The notes beneath the pieces are model-generated. The model saw only the letters and a list, made by a program, of their open reading frames with translations. It was not told the origin of the DNA and made no database searches. From Deltaproteobacteria bacterium (lineage in GTDB: Bacteria > Bdellovibrionota > UBA1018 > UBA923), in assembly GCA_016194795.1 (NCBI GenBank), contig JACQAX010000018.1, forward strand, positions 1 to 8,763: a stretch of 8,763 bases of DNA, read 5' to 3'. Positions 1 through 6,241 of this stretch are shown piece by piece (position 1 is the first letter of the stretch; each line of letters starts with the position of its first letter). Both the position numbers and the translations under genes were made by a program.

Positions 1-536
1 CGACGATGTATCTCTTCGACCCGGAGCAGGGACGACGGCGGCGCGCCGTCACGCGCGAGCGGGCAGGTAGCACCTTGCGCAGGGGAGGAAGATTTCTTCG
101 AGCCGGAGCGCTGGACGTTTCGCACCGCGCGCGGGGCGCGTTGGCCGAAGCCCGGCACGTGGTGCATCGTGACGAGCCCGACGACGACATCCTCCTGGCT
201 CGCGTGCGCTCGGCCCTCGGGCACGTGTGCTCGAATCCCCACGCGATCGACGTGAGCGTGGCCGACGGGCGGGTGGCGCTGCACGGCCTTATCCTTCGCG
301 AGGAGTTGGACGGTCTGTTGCTCAGGGTCGCGCGAATCGGCGGCGTGAAGGACGTCGAAAACCTGCTCGAGGCGCACGACGGGTCGGAGCGCGTGCCAAG
401 CCTCCAGGGCGACAGGGTCGTCCGCTCGCGGTCGTTTTGGAGCCCCGGAACGCGTCTCCTCGCGCTTTTGGCTCTCATCGGAGGAATCGCGAGCGTCGGG
501 GTTCGCGCCCGAGCCGTGACGAGGCTCGAGGGCTGA
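1..536 (+). CDS. BON-domain protein, 5'-truncated by the window edge
   Basis: The reading frame is open at the left edge (first full codon at 3). The first ATG, at 6, is probably internal. Related proteins, as I recall them, have a short hydrophobic glycine-rich stretch just before a 'MYLxDPxxGRRRRA' segment like the one seen here. Counting from that Met, residues 1-55 are basic and Arg-rich. Residues about 60-124 form a BON domain (acidic 'EPDDDILLARVRSAL' opening, 'VSVADGRVALHGLI' strands, 'GGVKDVENLLEAH' close), and residues about 149-165 are a hydrophobic possible membrane segment. BON domains are associated with phospholipid or envelope binding, so a membrane-associated role is plausible. 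The stop (TGA 534-536) converges on the response-regulator stop at 548 with only 11 bp between. The family call is firm; specific function and true start are unknown. Confidence 0.8.
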   Translation, partial: TMYLFDPEQGRRRRAVTRERAGSTLRRGGRFLRAGALDVSHRARGALAEARHVVHRDEPDDDILLARVRSALGHVCSNPHAIDVSVADGRVALHGLILREELDGLLLRVARIGGVKDVENLLEAHDGSERVPSLQGDRVVRSRSFWSPGTRLLALLALIGGIASVGVRARAVTRLEG

Positions 537-547
537 CCGGGCTCCTC

Positions 548-922
548 TCAGGCGACCGCTCGTTTGTTCGCCATGGCCGTGCTCACCCGTTCCAGGAGAC
601 TGTCCATGTCGAACGGCTTGGGGAGCACGCCTTGCACGCCGAGTTTCTTCGCTTGAAGCTCGATATCGGGGATGGCGGACATGAGAACCACCGGGATGCG
701 AGCGGTCGCCTCCGAGGAACGCAGCTTCCTCAGCACGTCCTCGCCGGTCGCGTCGGGCAGGATCCAGTCGAGGATGACTAGGTCGGGCTTCAGGTGCTGA
801 GCGGCCTCGACACCCGCCAGACCGCCGTGGGCGAAATCCACCTTGTAGCCCGCGGGCTCGAGAACGAAGCTGCAGATCGTGGCGATGTCTTTTTCGTCGT
901 TGACGATGAGAATACGAGCCAT
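548..922 (-). CDS. Single-domain (receiver-only) response regulator
   Basis: This 124-aa protein is one CheY-like receiver domain with no output domain. The phosphoacceptor is Asp52 ('PDLVILDWILPD'), the switch Ser is Ser82 ('VVLMSA'), and the conserved Lys is Lys102 ('LPKPF', a Lys followed by cis-Pro). The usual N-terminal Asp-Asp metal-binding pair is Asn8-Asp9 ('IVNDEKD'); the second Asp, the more important Mg2+ ligand, is kept, so phosphorylation should still work. It starts 4 bp after the histidine kinase stop, with GGGGTG a few bases upstream of the ATG as ribosome binding site, so it is presumably the kinase's cognate partner. With no DNA-binding domain it must act by protein contact, as a phosphorelay intermediate, or on another kinase or enzyme. 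Confidence 0.93.
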   Translation of the reverse strand: MARILIVNDEKDIATICSFVLEPAGYKVDFAHGGLAGVEAAQHLKPDLVILDWILPDATGEDVLRKLRSSEATARIPVVLMSAIPDIELQAKKLGVQGVLPKPFDMDSLLERVSTAMANKRAVA

Positions 923-926
923 GGAT

Positions 927-2108
927 TCACCCCGCCTTCAGTTTACGCTCGTGCTGTTGAATGCGCTTTGGAAGGGCGAGCCAGAAGTGGCAGCCCTCGT
1001 TCGAGCTCGACTCGGCGAAGATCTCGCCACCCTGGGTCTCGACCGAGCGACGCGCGATGCTCAAGCCCAGGCCCGAGCCGGGCTTCCTGCTGTGGCCGCG
1101 CTTGAAGGGCTCGAAGATGGTGCGCAGCTCCTCTCCCGAGATTCCGCCGCACTGATCGCGAACGTGAACGACCAGCAGCCCCGCGTCGCGCTCGTCGACG
1201 ACGTCGATGCTCACGGTTCCTTTGTCCGTGAACTTCAGGGCGTTGTCGACCAGGTTGCGGATCGCCGACTCGGACAGGTCGCGGTCGAGGCGGAGCTGCA
1301 GCTTGGGGTCGAACGAGGCCTTGAGCTCGAGCTTGCGCTCTTCGGCGGTCATCCGGGCGGCCTCAAGGATCGGCGCCATGAGCGCGCCTAGCGAGATATC
1401 GATAGGGTAGAGCTCGGCTTTTCCGGCTTCGAGGCACTCGGCCAGCAGCACGCTGTCGATCAGGTTGTTGAGCCGCCGAAGGTTTTTTTCGGCGATCTCG
1501 ATCGGCGTTTTAGCCTCGGGCGGCAGGTCGATCTTGTTTTTCAGGACCGAAATCGACATCACGACGGCGGTGAGCGGGTTTCGCAGCTCGTGCGTGATGA
1601 AGCCGATGTGCTCGGCTTCCTTGCGCCGAAACTCGTAGTCCCGGGAGTCGGCGTAACTCTGCACCGACACCGCGATCGCCGACTCGATCATGTCGGCCAG
1701 GCGGTCGGCCTGCAGAACGTCGCGCGGAACCGGGATCTCCTCGCGGATCATCCTGGACAGCTCACGACGCAGAACGATGAACTCGTGGACGAGCTCGCGG
1801 ATGTCGAAGCCGAGATGAACCCGCGTGACGGCATGCTCGCGCGCGATCCGGACCCACGCGCGCTCGCCTCGCGTCAGGGTGTCGGGACCGCTCTCCGGCT
1901 GGCAAAGCGAACCGGCGAGCTCTCGCAGGTAGTCGCTCATGGCGTCGCGAAGATCGGTCACGCTGACGTCGTGGTCGGCGAGGTCGCTTTGCACGGCCGC
2001 CAGCCACCGGGCTTCGATCTCGGAGATGCGGCGGAGAATGGCGTCGGCAAGCTCCCGCCGCTCGTGTAGCTCGGTCGTGTCGCTCGCCTTTGAAGCGTTA
2101 CTCGACAT
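927..2108 (-). CDS. Soluble sensor histidine kinase with RsbRD-like N-terminal domain
   Basis: This 393-aa protein has no transmembrane segment, so it should be cytosolic. Residues about 20-155 are an all-helical region resembling the RsbT co-antagonist (RsbRD) N-terminal sensor domain, with a typical 'EIEARWLAAV' start. The HisKA H-box is 'FITHELRNPLT' with phospho-acceptor His173. The HATPase_c domain follows: N-box 'NLVDNALKFT' (285-294), G1 'DQCGGIS' (318-324), F-box 'IFEPFKRG' (331-338) and G2 'GSGLGLSIAR' (344-353). All catalytic boxes are present, so an active kinase is expected. It lies 5 bp downstream of the 162-aa unknown gene and 4 bp upstream of the receiver-only regulator, consistent with cotranscription. 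The input signal cannot be read from sequence; RsbRD-type domains are linked to stress signalling. Confidence 0.93.
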   Translation of the reverse strand: MSSNASKASDTTELHERRELADAILRRISEIEARWLAAVQSDLADHDVSVTDLRDAMSDYLRELAGSLCQPESGPDTLTRGERAWVRIAREHAVTRVHLGFDIRELVHEFIVLRRELSRMIREEIPVPRDVLQADRLADMIESAIAVSVQSYADSRDYEFRRKEAEHIGFITHELRNPLTAVVMSISVLKNKIDLPPEAKTPIEIAEKNLRRLNNLIDSVLLAECLEAGKAELYPIDISLGALMAPILEAARMTAEERKLELKASFDPKLQLRLDRDLSESAIRNLVDNALKFTDKGTVSIDVVDERDAGLLVVHVRDQCGGISGEELRTIFEPFKRGHSRKPGSGLGLSIARRSVETQGGEIFAESSSNEGCHFWLALPKRIQQHERKLKAG

Positions 2109-2113
2109 AGTGG

Positions 2114-2602
2114 TCAGCCCGCCTTTCGCAGGAGTGGAGGAATCTCGATGGGGTGAAGGTCGGCGCCGAGCTCGTCCGGAGGACGATCGGCCGACGGAAT
2201 CAAAACCAGCCTTGTCCCTTCACGGTCGAGCTCTTTGGCGCCTCTGATGACGTAGCTCGTTTGCCGCCGGATGTTGAGAGCGGCCTGTTCGTTGGACAGC
2301 GGCTCGGGGCTCTCGAGCAGGTACGCGAGGTGGGTGCGCCGGTCGTGGAAGACGATGGCGTAAACGCCGGCTCCCACCGTGCGCGCTCCCTCGAGCGAGC
2401 CGAGCAGCTCTTCGCGCCCGCGCGCCACCCGATCGACGAAAAGCCAGTGCCGTCCGCCCGAGATATCGGGGTTGGGCATCCGGTCGTGGCCCGTCGCGAG
2501 CAGACGATAGTTTTTCTTGTCGTGTGGATGCAGCACCAGGCATAGGCCACGGCGCGGCATTTGGACGAAATACAGGTCACCGTACTCGAGCGCGACTCCC
2601 AT
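2114..2602 (-). CDS. Hypothetical protein of the htrA-kinase cluster
   Basis: I do not recognise a family for this 162-aa protein. It has no signal peptide and no membrane segment, so it is probably cytosolic. It is rich in beta-forming stretches ('LYFVQM', 'LCLVLH', 'HWLFVDRV', 'AGVYAIVFHD', 'HLAYLLES') and ends in a Pro-rich tail ('IEIPPLLRKAG'). His26, His28, His39 and His52 lie in its N-terminal third, but no known metal site is evident. It is sandwiched between htrA (29 bp upstream) and the histidine kinase (5 bp downstream) on the same strand, so it probably belongs to the same transcript and may act in the same pathway, for example as an accessory or sensor-interacting protein. The ATG at 2602 is preceded by GGGGCGC, an acceptable ribosome binding site. 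The gene is supported by its tight fit between neighbours; the role is unknown. Confidence 0.75.
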   Translation of the reverse strand: MGVALEYGDLYFVQMPRRGLCLVLHPHDKKNYRLLATGHDRMPNPDISGGRHWLFVDRVARGREELLGSLEGARTVGAGVYAIVFHDRRTHLAYLLESPEPLSNEQAALNIRRQTSYVIRGAKELDREGTRLVLIPSADRPPDELGADLHPIEIPPLLRKAG

Positions 2603-2631
2603 GCGCCCCGGGGGTGCAAAATCGGTGCTGC

Positions 2632-4104
2632 CTACGAAGGACGCCTCAGGTCGAGCTGGGCGATGAAGTATTGGTCGTCGCCCGTCTCGTTGGAGCGTCG
2701 GACGCGCAAGACGTAGAGAGAGTCGTTTGCCAGCTTGGCGGACAGCTCTTTCGAGCTCGCGACTTTCTCGCGGTCTACTTCGACGATGACGTCGCCCGGC
2801 TCGAGGCCCGCGGCGTCGGCGACGCCGCCCGGCAACACCGACGTCACCGCCACGCCCTTCATGGAGCCGGGCGCGCCGATCTCGCTCGCGATGCCTCGCG
2901 TGAGGTCGGAAACCTTCATCCCGGTGCGCGAGAGCGCGCGGGCGCCGCTCGCGGGGGCTCGGGGCTTCGTCTCGGCCAGCTCCTTGGGCACGGGTTTCGG
3001 CTGCGGAGTGAGCTGAAACGTCTTTTCGCGGCCCTCGCGGAGCACCTTCAAGATGGATTCTTTTCCGATCTGGGCCGCGGACACCGCGGCAATGAGGTCG
3101 CTGGCCGAGCGGACCTCTTTTTCGGCGAAGCGCGTGATGACGTCATAGGGCTCGACGCCCACTTTTCCGGCCGGGCTGTTTTTGGTGACCTGCACGACGA
3201 ACGGCGCGCGAAGGTCGTGAGGCGCCCCGAATTTTTGGGCGATGTCCGGCGTCAGGTTCTCGACGGCGACTCCGATATAGCCGCGGGTGACGGTGCCCGA
3301 CTTCTGCAGCTGCGGCAAGACGCTCTTCACCACGTTGATCGGGATCGCGAAGCCGATGCCGTGGGCCTGCGCGACGATCGCGTTGTTGATGCCGATCACC
3401 GTTCCGCCCATCGACACGAGCGGGCCGCCCGAGTTTCCGGGGTTGATGGGCGCGTCCGTCTGTAAGTAGGTGGCCAGGGGGATGCCGGGTGCCGGCCTTT
3501 CTTTTTGGGAGATGATTCCGTGGGTCGCGGAATGCCCCTGGCCGAACGGGTTGCCGAACGCCATGACGAGCTGCCCGACGCGAACTCTATCGGAGTCGCC
3601 GAACTGAACCGGCACGAGCTTGTTCTTGGCCGGATGTTTCAGGCGAATCAACGCGACGTCGAGATCGGGGTCGCGCCCGACCACCTTCGCGTCGGCGGGC
3701 GGCTCTCCCTGAGCTTCGGTGAACGCCACCTTGATTTCTTCCGCCTCGGAGACGACGTGGTTGTTCGTGAGGATGGTTCCCTTGTCATCGATGATGAAGC
3801 CGCTGCCCAAGGCGACCGCCTTCCCGAGCGCCGAGCCCGAACCCTCTTCGCCGCCGAAGAACTCCTCGAGGAAGTGCTTGAAGATAGGATCTCCCTGGAG
3901 CAGCGAGCTCTTGACGGTGGATCGGGCGGAGATGTTGACGACCGAGGGCAGCAGCTTCTCGGCGACCTGCTCGAAAACGCTGCTCTCGGTCTCGGGAAGG
4001 ACGGCGCTTGGGCTCGAGTCAGGTCTGGCGGCAAAGGTCGTTTGGCAGGCCATCGCGAGAGGCAGCGAAACCGAAACGATGATCCGCGATCTCAAGTCCC
4101 TCAT
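2632..4104 (-). CDS. htrA: Periplasmic Do-type serine protease/chaperone (HtrA/DegP family)
   Basis: This 490-aa S1C protease would degrade or refold misfolded envelope proteins. An export signal occupies residues 1 to about 20-26. The trypsin-like domain (about 43-265) has an intact triad: His116 ('TNNHVV'), Asp149 ('DLDVALI') and Ser225 ('GNSGGP'). Two PDZ domains follow, at about 272-365 ('RGYIGV' start) and about 395-470 ('GGVADAAGLEPGDVI'), separated by a Pro/Ala-rich linker (366-392). Length and the protease-PDZ-PDZ order match DegP/DegQ. The signal ends in 'LAMAC', so either lipidation at Cys20 or ordinary cleavage nearby is possible. The start is supported by GGAG at 4113-4116, 8 bp from the ATG. 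It heads a minus-strand cluster ending in a histidine kinase and receiver protein, and is divergent from osmC. The choice between degP, degQ and a lineage-specific paralogue is open. Confidence 0.95.
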   Translation of the reverse strand: MRDLRSRIIVSVSLPLAMACQTTFAARPDSSPSAVLPETESSVFEQVAEKLLPSVVNISARSTVKSSLLQGDPIFKHFLEEFFGGEEGSGSALGKAVALGSGFIIDDKGTILTNNHVVSEAEEIKVAFTEAQGEPPADAKVVGRDPDLDVALIRLKHPAKNKLVPVQFGDSDRVRVGQLVMAFGNPFGQGHSATHGIISQKERPAPGIPLATYLQTDAPINPGNSGGPLVSMGGTVIGINNAIVAQAHGIGFAIPINVVKSVLPQLQKSGTVTRGYIGVAVENLTPDIAQKFGAPHDLRAPFVVQVTKNSPAGKVGVEPYDVITRFAEKEVRSASDLIAAVSAAQIGKESILKVLREGREKTFQLTPQPKPVPKELAETKPRAPASGARALSRTGMKVSDLTRGIASEIGAPGSMKGVAVTSVLPGGVADAAGLEPGDVIVEVDREKVASSKELSAKLANDSLYVLRVRRSNETGDDQYFIAQLDLRRPS

Positions 4105-4112
4105 TAGGCGGT

Positions 4113-4119
4113 CTCCTTT
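4113..4119 (-). promoter_or_regulatory. Ribosome binding site of htrA
   Basis: On the minus strand this reads AAAGGAG, with the GGAG core at 4113-4116 and 8 bp to the ATG at 4104. It is a strong Shine-Dalgarno sequence and fixes the htrA start. Confidence 0.75.
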
Positions 4120-4193
4120 TGGCGGTCCACCCTACGACTACGAGCAAGGCGCGTACCGCTGGCAAGAAGGATGCAGCAGGGGAGCTCAAACAA

Positions 4194-4199
4194 AAGGAG
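4194..4199 (+). promoter_or_regulatory. Ribosome binding site deciding the osmC start
   Basis: AAGGAG lies 7 bp before the ATG at 4207. It decides in favour of that ATG over an in-frame ATG at 4171, which would add 12 residues unlike the family's N-terminus and would place this site inside the coding region. Confidence 0.8.
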
Positions 4200-4206
4200 C
4201 AAACTC

Positions 4207-4677
4207 ATGGAACGAAAGGCATCGGTCGTCTGGACGGGCAGGCTCAGGGACGGCAACGGAACGATCACGACCGAGAGCGGCGTGCTCTCCGATGTCGAGT
4301 ATTCGTTCGGTACCCGTTTCGGCGGCGCCAGCGCCAGCGGTGGCGGGACGAATCCGGAAGAGCTGATCGCGGCCGCCCACGCCGCCTGCTTTTCGATGGC
4401 GCTGGCCGCCGAGCTCGAGAAGCGCGGAATGACGCCCGACCGGGTCAGCACGTCGGCGACCGCCAAGCTCCAAAAGGACGGCGCCGCGTGGAGCGTCACC
4501 TTGCTCGAGCTTGATACGGTCGCCTTCGTTCCGGGAGCGGAGCAGGCGAGATTCGAGCAGGCAGCCGAGAGCGCGAAAGCGGGCTGCCCGATCTCGCGGC
4601 TGCTCAAGGCTCCGATCGCGCTGCATGCGAAGCTGGAGGCCCGGTCATCGGAAGAAGAGCGGAAAAAGGCGGGCTAG
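4207..4677 (+). CDS. osmC: OsmC-type organic hydroperoxide reductase
   Basis: This 156-aa protein belongs to the OsmC branch of the OsmC/Ohr family, thiol peroxidases that reduce organic hydroperoxides. Both redox cysteines are present: Cys61 in 'NPEELIAAAHAACFSMAL' and Cys127 in 'KAGCPIS'. The N-terminal 'RKASVVWTGRLRDGNGTITTESGVL' and the 'FGGASASGGGTNPEEL' segment are typical of OsmC rather than Ohr. Length is close to the normal family size. The start is the ATG at 4207, preceded by AAGGAG. It is divergent from htrA, and its TAG stop overlaps the stop of the convergent adenylyltransferase-YiiX gene in a shared CTAG at 4674-4677. It probably acts in the cytoplasm, since no signal peptide is present. 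Expression during osmotic or oxidative stress is known for the family, not shown here. Confidence 0.95.
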   Translation: MERKASVVWTGRLRDGNGTITTESGVLSDVEYSFGTRFGGASASGGGTNPEELIAAAHAACFSMALAAELEKRGMTPDRVSTSATAKLQKDGAAWSVTLLELDTVAFVPGAEQARFEQAAESAKAGCPISRLLKAPIALHAKLEARSSEEERKKAG

Positions 4678-6158
4678 GGAGTTGCCCGGCTGGTGAGCAG
4701 CTCGACGCAATGCTGAAGCTCGAGCGAGCGCTCGAGCCCCTCGAAGAGGCCCTCGGGTCCCGGGTTGAAGCCGGGGTCGAACGATTTGTCGGTCTTCTGC
4801 TTGACGGCAACAAGCCTGGCGAGGCGATTGAGGTCGCCGCCGCGTCTCCACGCCTCGAGCAGCTCGCGATCGGTCCAGCTCAGGTCGGCCGGCGCGTTGC
4901 CGCCGATCACCTTGAAGTCGGAGCCCGTCAGAAGCTCTTTCGGCGAGATGATCGCCGACATGTCCTTCAGCACGTCGCCGGCCAGCCGGCCGATCAGGCC
5001 GCCGAAAGCCTCGGTCCGATATTCGGCCGCGCCGCGGATCTTTCCCACCTTGCGCCCTATTCCTTCGAAGGCCAGGCGCACGAGCTGGGTGCAGCTCTTC
5101 GGCGCGGTCTCGAGGCCGGTGCCCAGGGCGTCGAGCGTCGCGCGAAGGCGCTGGCCCTCAGCCGGGGTGAGCGGCGGATTCGGCTGGGCGACTACGGCCA
5201 TGAGGCCGCCGTCTTTTCCGACGGCGCCCGCGAGTGTTTCGGCGAGCGGCACTTTGCGGATGCCGACGCGGTTCAGGTACTCGTAGACGAACACCGAGCC
5301 GCCCTCGACCGAGACGATGCCCACGTGGTCGATGGGGCTGGCGCTTCCCGCCTGCGCGATGAAGGGCGTGCCGCCGGCGCGGCTCGAAAGACCGATGAGC
5401 TGGCCCGTGGCCCAGGCCACGCTCTCGGGATTGAAGCGAGCCGGGTCGGGCGCGTTGCCGCCGTAGATCCGGTTTTTTCGCTCGTACGCCGCGATCTTCG
5501 GGTCGAGGCCTGGCGGCGTCTTCGTGCTGCCTTCCTGGTAAAAGTCGGGGTTCTTCTCGAACCACTCGCGCGTGCCGGTCGACGAGAACTCTTCGACCTC
5601 GCTGGGCACGACGGTGACCTCGCGCGAGCCCACCTTTTTCGGGATTTTTCCCGCGTCGAAGCCCTTGCGGTCGAACACGAGCCACTCGTCGAGCTGCCGG
5701 AGGAAGACGCGCTCGATCAGCCGCTTGGTCCAGCGCACGGCCACGTCGCTTCCGTAAACGCCCACGAGACGAAGCTCGGGCACGCGGCGCTTGAGCCATT
5801 TGACGACGCCGGGGCCGATCGGTTTTCCGTAGCTTCCGTCGGGCACGAGCACGCGCGGGTCGTCGCCGAAAAGCGCTTCGATCATCTCGAGGCGCTTTGG
5901 GAACGGCGTCGCACCCGGCTTGTGCACGGTGGTGTCGTTCGGGATGATGATCAGGTAATCGAGATGGCCGGCTTTGAGCGCCTCGGCCGCGCGGCTCATG
6001 TGGGTGAGGTGCGGAGGGTCGAAGGTGCCGATGTAGATGCCGATTCTTTGCCCGGCGCGAAGCTCGACCTTCGAAAGATAGCCGGCGGCGGCCGGTTGGG
6101 CCGCGATGGCGACGAGGGCGAACGCGAAGCTGCAGAATGCTTGGGTAAACCTGGCCAT
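4674..6158 (-). CDS. Exported fusion: NadD-like nucleotidyltransferase + YiiX-like permuted NlpC/P60 domain
   Basis: This 494-aa protein starts with a Sec signal peptide (Arg3, hydrophobic 8-20, cleavage near 'PAAA|G' at 25). Residues about 38-205 resemble nicotinate-nucleotide adenylyltransferase: 'GIYIGTFDPPHLTH' carries the HxxH nucleotide-binding motif (His50, His53; Thr where Gly is usual), then 'VGVYGSDV' (133-139), 'LVFDRKG' (160-166, like the family's RPG) and 'FSSTGTREW' (191-199, matching ISSTxIR). Residues about 240-365 look like the YiiX/YycO circularly permuted NlpC/P60 papain-fold, with His278 ('DHVGIV'), Glu293 ('VYEY') and Cys356 ('SCTQLVRLAFE') as likely active-site residues. 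A mostly helical tail follows, about 380-494. No later ATG precedes the first strand of the transferase domain, so the signal peptide belongs to the protein. It is divergent from the exported phosphorylase-like gene 83 bp away. The adenylyltransferase call is good at fold level; substrate and activity outside the cytoplasm are unknown. Confidence 0.85.
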   Translation of the reverse strand: MARFTQAFCSFAFALVAIAAQPAAAGYLSKVELRAGQRIGIYIGTFDPPHLTHMSRAAEALKAGHLDYLIIIPNDTTVHKPGATPFPKRLEMIEALFGDDPRVLVPDGSYGKPIGPGVVKWLKRRVPELRLVGVYGSDVAVRWTKRLIERVFLRQLDEWLVFDRKGFDAGKIPKKVGSREVTVVPSEVEEFSSTGTREWFEKNPDFYQEGSTKTPPGLDPKIAAYERKNRIYGGNAPDPARFNPESVAWATGQLIGLSSRAGGTPFIAQAGSASPIDHVGIVSVEGGSVFVYEYLNRVGIRKVPLAETLAGAVGKDGGLMAVVAQPNPPLTPAEGQRLRATLDALGTGLETAPKSCTQLVRLAFEGIGRKVGKIRGAAEYRTEAFGGLIGRLAGDVLKDMSAIISPKELLTGSDFKVIGGNAPADLSWTDRELLEAWRRGGDLNRLARLVAVKQKTDKSFDPGFNPGPEGLFEGLERSLELQHCVELLTSRATP

Positions 6159-6241
6159 GCCGTCTGACTTTTCGTCAAAAAAAGGCCGGTGGAACAGGGT
6201 TGTTCTTGCCGTTCATCGCTCGGGTGGGTTTTGCCGATCAG
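6159..6241. promoter_or_regulatory. Divergent spacer between the two exported nucleotide-enzyme genes
   Basis: This 83-bp spacer must carry signals for both divergent genes. Near the minus-strand gene it has an A7 run (about 6178-6184) and a small TGAC/GTCA inverted repeat around 6166-6178. No clear -35/-10 pair is visible in either direction. GGGTGGG (about 6225-6230) is the likely ribosome binding site for the plus-strand gene. In-frame TTG (6200) and GTG (6227) codons are alternative starts for that gene. Confidence 0.4.

Larger units (their letters stand above)
4105..4206. promoter_or_regulatory. Divergent spacer between htrA and osmC
   Basis: These 102 bp must hold the start signals for htrA (minus strand) and osmC (plus strand). 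Both genes have clear purine-rich ribosome binding sites here. I see no convincing sigma70 -35/-10 pair in either direction, nor a sigmaE-type GAACTT/TCTGA arrangement. A short TACGACTACGA tandem (about 4133-4143) is the only repetition. The shared spacer makes co-regulation of two envelope/oxidative-stress genes plausible, but that is inference from layout. Confidence 0.5.

Noticed and set aside
537..547. Bidirectional terminator between the BON gene and the response regulator
   Set aside because: Only 11 bp are available and no convincing stem with a T-run is visible across the junction.
2524..3465. A 313-aa plus-strand ORF antisense to htrA
   Set aside because: It lies opposite a frame with an intact protease triad and PDZ motifs, and its own translation shows only Arg/Asp/Gly/Val-rich low-information sequence.
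4171..4206. Upstream ATG start for osmC
   Set aside because: AAGGAG lies 7 bp before the ATG at 4207, and 'MERKASVVWTG' matches a normal OsmC N-terminus; the extra residues do not.
4710..6167. A 485-aa plus-strand ORF lying antisense to the NadD-YiiX gene
   Set aside because: It is a high-GC shadow: no recognisable domain, composition rich in Arg/Glu/Ala/Gly, no ribosome binding site. The minus-strand frame has a signal peptide and two domains with motifs.
6200..6241. TTG start at 6200 for the phosphorylase-like gene
   Set aside because: It would put 14 extra residues ahead of an already complete signal peptide that begins at the tandem ATGs. It remains possible but less likely.
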